A DNA stretch of 64,000 nucleotides from JBBAAP01 sp043808305 (GTDB taxonomy: Bacteria; Planctomycetota; MHYJ01; JACQXL01): assembly GCA_043808305.1 (NCBI GenBank), contig JAZDFB010000028.1, positions 43,918 through 107,917 of the forward strand, in the 5' to 3' direction. The notes beneath the pieces were generated by a model, which was not told the DNA's origin, ran no database searches, and worked only from the letters and a program-made list of their open reading frames with translations. Below are positions 59,300 to 64,000 of the stretch, piece after piece (within the stretch, counting starts at the first letter, position 1; every line of letters starts with the position of its first letter). The position numbers and the translations under genes were made by a program.

Positions 59300-62200
59300 T
59301 CAGATTACCTCGCTGACTGTTATTTTATCCAGGTGAATCAGGTATCCTTTGACCCGGAGCTTGGGGTAAATTTCGCCGATAATCGCCATATATTCAAGTA
59401 CCTGTTGGCGGTCGGCGCCGGCCTTGTCGGGCGCGCTTTTATAATCTATTACCCGGGCTTCGCGGCCGGTGATAATCAAACGGTCTATCCGCCGGGTATC
59501 GCCGAAACGGTTGCTTATTTCCTTTTCGCACAGAACTTCGCCGTCCGGCACAAAGAAGAATTCCTTTAACTCGGCGTTGTCCAGTATCAGGCGAAGCTTC
59601 CGTTCGTAGCCGGAAAAGTCGCTGATAAAAGGGTAAGAGGCCGCGATGGTTTTGATGATGCGTTTGGTAATGGCGTCAGGTTCGGTACCCTGGCAGTTGC
59701 CGGCCTCCGAGAGCATGGCGTGCATTATGTTGCCGTCCAGGACGCCGTCCCGGTCGCGGATGGCGGAGACGCCGCCGAATTCGTCCCTGAACAGCCCGAT
59801 CCAGTCCTGATATTCCGATACCGGGATAGGCACCGGGCGGCGGCCGGATGATTGTTTTACGTCTGGATATGTTTTAGTCCGGCCAACCTCTTTTATGTCC
59901 GCCGGAATGACAAAACCGGCTTTGTTTACGGATGCGCCGCTCTTCTCGGGGATAAAGATATATAGCTCGCAGCGCGGGCGGGTCAGCGCCACGTAGATGT
60001 TGTTCAGTTCGTCAATGCAGGATTTCTTGTAGTCGCGGGTATAGATTTTCTGCAGTTCTTCGGAATACTCGCGGTATTCTTTGGTGATTTTAATCAGTTC
60101 CAGCTCCGGCGCGGTCTCGTCTCGGAGATGCGATGCCGTCCTGGCGCCTCCGGTCTCGGGCGAGATGTCCATCCGCAAAAACGGGATGACCACGACCGGG
60201 AACTCCAGCCCCTTGGCTTTGTGGACGGTGAGTATTTTGACGGAATCGGAGTCGGCGGTCCTTACATATAAATCGTCCGGCGGGGCGGTTTTGAGGTAGT
60301 CCAGGAATTCGCCCAGGCTGGTGTATTCGTCCTCGGCGGATTTAACCAGCTCCAGCAATTTCATAAAGAACGCCTGATAGCCCTTGAATTTGGCCATCAC
60401 GCCGAATTTCCGGTAAATGGATATGAGCAGTTCGTAGGGCGGGACGAATCCGACATTCCTGAATAATTCCTCTATGTATTCCTCCCAGATTCGGGGATAT
60501 TTACGCCGGAAGATATTATAGAGGTTGGCCTGTTCGTTGCGGGCGTTGGTTTTGTTCAGTCCGAAAATGAAATCCCTGATTTCGGATTGGGACAGGCCGG
60601 ACGAGGCGGCGAATATTTCGCCCAGGATAAACGCGGAAAATGATAGGTCGTCTACTGGCGAATGCAGGAAATTCAGCAGTCCGATGATTTCCTTGGCCAG
60701 CGGGTTCCCCATCACGTTGAGCGTCTTTTCGGTTTCGACCGGTATTTTCTGCTCCAGCAGCCAGGATGTGACCAACTCGACTTCGTCTTTCTCGCGGCAC
60801 AGGACGGCGATATTTTTATAACCGAACCGCAGGTTGAGCTCCCGGACCAATCCTATGATTTTAGGCTGGATGATTTTATTGCGTTCGTCCTGGTGCTTGC
60901 CGGCAATCCGTTCCACGCGGACGTAGCCGTCCGGGTTTTGGTCCTTATGCTGCTGCTCGGCGTCCTTGTAAACGCCCAGGATTTCCTCAACGGCCGTTTC
61001 GTCGCCGGCCAGCTCCTGGGCCATGCCGGATTCGAACAATGCGGTTTCCAGATTAGCGCGGGAAAAGACGCGGTTATTGAAATCAACGATGGCTTTCTGG
61101 CTGCGCCAGTTGGTATTTAGTTTCTGGGGCCTGACGTTGAACTGTTCGAACCTTTTCTTGACCTCGTCGAACAGGGTGGATTCGCCGCCCCGGAAACGGT
61201 AGATGGCTTGTTTCTTGTCGCCCACGTAGAAAAGCGACCCGCCGGTGGAAAGGGCCTCTTCGGCCATCATTTCCAGGTTGGACCACTGCAGGTAGCTGGT
61301 ATCCTGGAATTCGTCAATCAGGTAATGCCTGAACCGGCCGGCCAACCGGTAATACAGTTCGGGCACGCCTATTTCCGCGGTAACCAGGCGGGCGGCGCGG
61401 TTGAGTTCCTCCAGGAATAAAATATCCTCTTTCCGGGCGACCTGCCGGATGTTATCCAACAGCCGGTTGTATAATTGCAGGTAAGGCTTGTAGTATACGG
61501 CTGATTCCAGATTGACCAGCTTCTTTACGGCGTGGTGGACGGCCCGCCACTTCTTTTCATATTCGGGCGGGCAGATGAAGTCCTTGTTCATGGGAACCGA
61601 AACATCTTTGAATTTGCCGGGGAGTTCCTTAATCGCGAAGTACCGGTTATCTCCGGCGGCAAACTTCGTTATCTGGTTGGACGCGGTTTTGTTCAGGCCC
61701 TCGGGAAAATTACCGGCCATTTCTTTTATCAGGCCGAGCACGGCATTTTTTATGCTGAAGATATCGTCATTGGACAGGCCATTGAAATCCTGGCGGAAGA
61801 AACGGCCGTATTTATTGCTCTGTTTATACAGCGCTGACATTAGGTCCAGGATGGCGTCGCGCGGGAACCAGCCGGTTTTGTTTTCGACATACAGGTAATG
61901 CTCCAGGAATTCTTTCAGCAGATTGTATATTTTCTTGTCCGCGGCCGACTGCTCGATGACCAGGTCGAGGCAATAATCCAGATGTTGGCTGTAGTCGCTT
62001 TTAATCTGGAAGCTGGACGAGCGGTCTATCCGCATGGAACAGCCCAGTAGCAGGGCGTTGATGAAGCTGTCGATGGTCTGGACCTGGAAGTAATTGTACC
62101 GGCGGATGATTTCATCCATAATCAGCCCGGCTTTTGCCCGGACGGCTTCTTTGGTCATATCAAAAGCCGAGTAAATATCTTTTTCGTGTTCCTTAAAATC

Positions 62201-62443
62201 ATCGAAAGCAATGCGCTTGAGCAGTTCCAGTATCCGTTCTTTCATCTCGATGGTGGCTTTATTGGTGAAGGTAATGGCCAGTATCGAGCGCAAGGGAATT
62301 TGGCCGGGTTTCAGATTGGGGTTAATCAGGAGCTGGAGATATCGTTTGGCCAGCGCGTAGGTCTTGCCCGAGCCCGCCGACGCCTCGACCACGACTACTT
62401 CAGGGGACTGTATCCGGGATGATTTCTTATCATCGGTTTTCAT
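59300..62443 (-). CDS. addA: AddA-type helicase-nuclease
   Basis: 1047 residues. UvrD-family motifs: ASAGSGKTYALAKRYLQL (Walker A), ITFTNKATIEMKERI, LIDEFQDTSYLQWSNL, VGDKKQAIYRFRGGEST, NTNWRSQKAIVDFNN, VKILTVHKAKGLEFPVVVIP and YVALTRPRCELYIF; the C-terminus holds the nuclease DRLIITGREARVIDYKSAPD. It is translated just before addB in one operon. Expected role: unwinding and resection of broken DNA. The length fits AddA (about 1100-1200) with a short insertion region. Confidence 0.88.
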   Translation of the reverse strand: MKTDDKKSSRIQSPEVVVVEASAGSGKTYALAKRYLQLLINPNLKPGQIPLRSILAITFTNKATIEMKERILELLKRIAFDDFKEHEKDIYSAFDMTKEAVRAKAGLIMDEIIRRYNYFQVQTIDSFINALLLGCSMRIDRSSSFQIKSDYSQHLDYCLDLVIEQSAADKKIYNLLKEFLEHYLYVENKTGWFPRDAILDLMSALYKQSNKYGRFFRQDFNGLSNDDIFSIKNAVLGLIKEMAGNFPEGLNKTASNQITKFAAGDNRYFAIKELPGKFKDVSVPMNKDFICPPEYEKKWRAVHHAVKKLVNLESAVYYKPYLQLYNRLLDNIRQVARKEDILFLEELNRAARLVTAEIGVPELYYRLAGRFRHYLIDEFQDTSYLQWSNLEMMAEEALSTGGSLFYVGDKKQAIYRFRGGESTLFDEVKKRFEQFNVRPQKLNTNWRSQKAIVDFNNRVFSRANLETALFESGMAQELAGDETAVEEILGVYKDAEQQHKDQNPDGYVRVERIAGKHQDERNKIIQPKIIGLVRELNLRFGYKNIAVLCREKDEVELVTSWLLEQKIPVETEKTLNVMGNPLAKEIIGLLNFLHSPVDDLSFSAFILGEIFAASSGLSQSEIRDFIFGLNKTNARNEQANLYNIFRRKYPRIWEEYIEELFRNVGFVPPYELLISIYRKFGVMAKFKGYQAFFMKLLELVKSAEDEYTSLGEFLDYLKTAPPDDLYVRTADSDSVKILTVHKAKGLEFPVVVIPFLRMDISPETGGARTASHLRDETAPELELIKITKEYREYSEELQKIYTRDYKKSCIDELNNIYVALTRPRCELYIFIPEKSGASVNKAGFVIPADIKEVGRTKTYPDVKQSSGRRPVPIPVSEYQDWIGLFRDEFGGVSAIRDRDGVLDGNIMHAMLSEAGNCQGTEPDAITKRIIKTIAASYPFISDFSGYERKLRLILDNAELKEFFFVPDGEVLCEKEISNRFGDTRRIDRLIITGREARVIDYKSAPDKAGADRQQVLEYMAIIGEIYPKLRVKGYLIHLDKITVSEVI

Positions 62444-62514
62444 TGTCTATGTTAGATACTATTTCTGACGCGGATATTCAAGCTTTCGTGGAAAATTATG
62501 CCGGGAAGCGCCCG

Positions 62515-63366
62515 CTATGACAGTATTTTGTGATACAGATTTCCGCCGATGATTACCATCAAGACGGATATCAGGAACAGGACGCCTAAGTCCTGGCCTA
62601 TGCCGTAGGCGCTGGGATTGTTGGTCAGCATTAATGACCTGAGAGCGTCGACTTCGTAAGTCAGGGGATTGATGAAGGAAATCACCTGCAGCCAGGGTGG
62701 CATTATGGATATGGGATAGATGGCGTTGCTGGCGAAGAAGAGGGGCATGGTCATAAGCTGGCCGATGCCCATAAAACGCTCGCGGGTCTTGACCAGGCAG
62801 GCGATGATAAGCGAGAATGTGGCGAATATGGTCGCGCCGAGCATAACCACCAGCATTACGCCGGCCAGCGCCAGCGGGTGGAAATTGAGCTTGACCCCGA
62901 GAATTAGCGCCATGATATATATAATGACCGCCTGGCACAACCCGCGGATGCCGGCCGAAAGAGCTTTGCCCAGCACCAGCGCCGCGCGCGGCGTGGGCGA
63001 AACCAGGAACTTATGAACGATGCCCATGTCGCGGTCAAGGATGATGGCGATTCCGTAGAAAATAGCCACGAACAGAACGCTTTGGGCCAGGATGCCCGGC
63101 GCCAGGAATTCGATATAACTGAGACGCCCGGTCGGGATGGCACGGATACGGGTGAATACGCTCCCGAAGACGACCAGCCATAATACCGGCTGGACGGCCC
63201 GGACAAAAAGCTCGCTCGGGTCGCGCTTGAGCTTGTGGACTTCGATATCGGCGATAACCAGGGTCTTCCTGATGAATTCACCGATTATTCCGAACACGCC
63301 GGCCCGGCGCGGGGGAGCAGTTTTAACCGAGCCGTTTTGCGGTTCTCCGGGCTCTTGATATGTCAC
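62515..63366 (-). CDS. ABC-2 type transporter permease
   Basis: 283 residues, GTG start at 63366 with AAGGAGA about 8 bases upstream. A hydrophilic first 30 residues are followed by six membrane segments (VLWLVVFGSVFTR, GILAQSVLFVAIFYGIAIIL, ALSAGIRGLCQAVIIYIMAL, GVMLVVMLGATIFATFSLII, GIGQLMTMPLFFASNAIYPI, LGVLFLISVLMVIIGG), the ABC-2/DrrB pattern, with LDRDMGIVHKFLVSPTPRAA between helices. It overlaps the ATPase gene by 44 bases. Export substrate unknown. Confidence 0.87.
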   Translation of the reverse strand: MTYQEPGEPQNGSVKTAPPRRAGVFGIIGEFIRKTLVIADIEVHKLKRDPSELFVRAVQPVLWLVVFGSVFTRIRAIPTGRLSYIEFLAPGILAQSVLFVAIFYGIAIILDRDMGIVHKFLVSPTPRAALVLGKALSAGIRGLCQAVIIYIMALILGVKLNFHPLALAGVMLVVMLGATIFATFSLIIACLVKTRERFMGIGQLMTMPLFFASNAIYPISIMPPWLQVISFINPLTYEVDALRSLMLTNNPSAYGIGQDLGVLFLISVLMVIIGGNLYHKILS

Positions 63367-64000
63367 GATAGTCTCCTTCAGCGATTAATGAGCTTTTGGT
63401 ATAATGTAAGAATACGTCATTGAGCGAGGCATCTTCCTGCCCGATGGTCGATTTCAGGTCTGACGGCGTGCCGATTGCCACGGTTTTGCCCATGTGCATT
63501 ATGGCCACGCGGTCGCAGAGTTTGTCTGCTTCCTCCATCAGATGCGTGGTCAGGAAAATAGTTGTGCCGTAATCGGTTCGGAGTTGTTGGATATGCTGCC
63601 AGACCGTTTGCCGGGCCAGCGGGTCCAGCCCGACCGTCGGCTCGTCCAGGAACATTACCGGCGGCCGGTGAATCATCGACTGGGCGATTTCCAGCCGGCG
63701 TATCATGCCGCCCGAATATTTCCGGACCAGCTTATCGGCCACGTCAGTCAGCCCCATGAACTCAAGCGAGGCATTAACCCGCGGCTTAAGCTCGGCCCGG
63801 GGGATATCGTAGAGCTTGGCGAAGAACATCAGGTTCTCATAGCCGGTCAGGGCGCCGTCGGTAGAAATCATCTGGGGCACATAGCCGATACTGCGCCGGA
63901 CATCGACCGCCTGGCTGACGATGTCGAAGCCGGCCACGCTGGCCCGGCCGGCGCTGGGCGCCAGCAGGGTAATCAGCATCTTTATCAGGGTGGTTTTGCC
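63323..64000 (-). CDS. ABC transporter ATP-binding protein (partial, N-terminus outside window)
   Basis: At least 226 codons; the frame runs open past the right edge. The window edge cuts inside the Walker A, leaving GKTTLIKMLITLLAPSAGRA. Then VPQMISTDGALTGYENLMFF (Q-loop), SGGMIRRLEIAQSM (signature), VMFLDEPTVGLDP (Walker B) and LTTHLMEEADKLCD (switch His). It is a DrrA-type exporter subunit. It overlaps the permease gene, so the two are coupled. Confidence 0.93.
   Translation of the reverse strand, partial: GKTTLIKMLITLLAPSAGRASVAGFDIVSQAVDVRRSIGYVPQMISTDGALTGYENLMFFAKLYDIPRAELKPRVNASLEFMGLTDVADKLVRKYSGGMIRRLEIAQSMIHRPPVMFLDEPTVGLDPLARQTVWQHIQQLRTDYGTTIFLTTHLMEEADKLCDRVAIMHMGKTVAIGTPSDLKSTIGQEDASLNDVFLHYTKSSLIAEGDYRDISRARRTAKRLG

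Overview
ORGANISM. The window looks like about 50% GC chromosomal sequence from a Gram-negative, probably planctomycete-like (PVC group) bacterium. The evidence is two PknB-type Ser/Thr kinases with very long TPR tails, a LamG/DUF1080-like secreted protein, a HEAT-repeat lipoprotein, an ECF sigma factor with a membrane anti-sigma factor, a TonB-dependent receptor and several hybrid histidine kinases. The phylum is inferred from gene content only. The sequence is full of short palindromic dispersed repeats, many of them inside genes, and of 21-22 bp tandem arrays.

LAYOUT. 1-1.04 kb: the end of a phage-like module. 1.4-4.5 kb: an AT-rich defence patch, with an AbiE-type toxin-antitoxin pair behind an operator-like palindrome and a PD-(D/E)XK nuclease. 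4.8-5.15 kb: fifteen perfectly phased 22-bp units. 5.2-11.6 kb: a winged-helix protein, a TPR protein, a peptidase/beta-barrel fusion and a UROD/MetE-like enzyme. 11.68 kb: a CAU tRNA whose 5' half plus flank is repeated at 37.6 kb. 11.9-21.0 kb: six minus-strand genes in the order TonB receptor, peptide-binding protein, 28-residue peptide, radical SAM/SPASM enzyme, sensor kinase and sigma-54-type regulator, bracketed by three copies of a conserved AT-rich element. 21.5-26.6 kb: an Xis-like protein, a hybrid kinase, a Bro-N protein, a DUF2188-like protein and a nuclease lipoprotein. 26.7-29.85 kb: an AT-rich four-gene operon (beta-sandwich/helical protein, PD-(D/E)XK-like nuclease, HNH/zinc-ribbon protein, CHAT protease), the best candidate for an undescribed defence system. 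30.1-33.1 kb: phage/tail-fibre-like genes. 33.4-34.3 kb: Fic with a small putative inhibitor. 35.0-43.5 kb: a hybrid kinase, a secreted protein, anti-sigma/ECF sigma and a HEAT lipoprotein. 43.8-51.6 kb: two Ser/Thr kinase-TPR proteins around a D-aminopeptidase. 51.7-54.05 kb: a second nucleotidyltransferase pair and an orphan RHS tip with a lipoprotein. 54.05-56.4 kb: a non-coding block of five tandem arrays. 56.4-64 kb: addAB and an ABC-2 transporter.

HOW THE GENES MAY WORK TOGETHER. The 12-21 kb cluster could make, take up and sense a radical-SAM-modified peptide. The 26.7-29.85 kb operon is translationally coupled and combines two nuclease-like proteins with a caspase-like protease, a typical abortive-defence mix. 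Repeats invade coding sequence repeatedly and have given unrelated proteins identical short peptides. All functions are read from motifs; no database search was possible.
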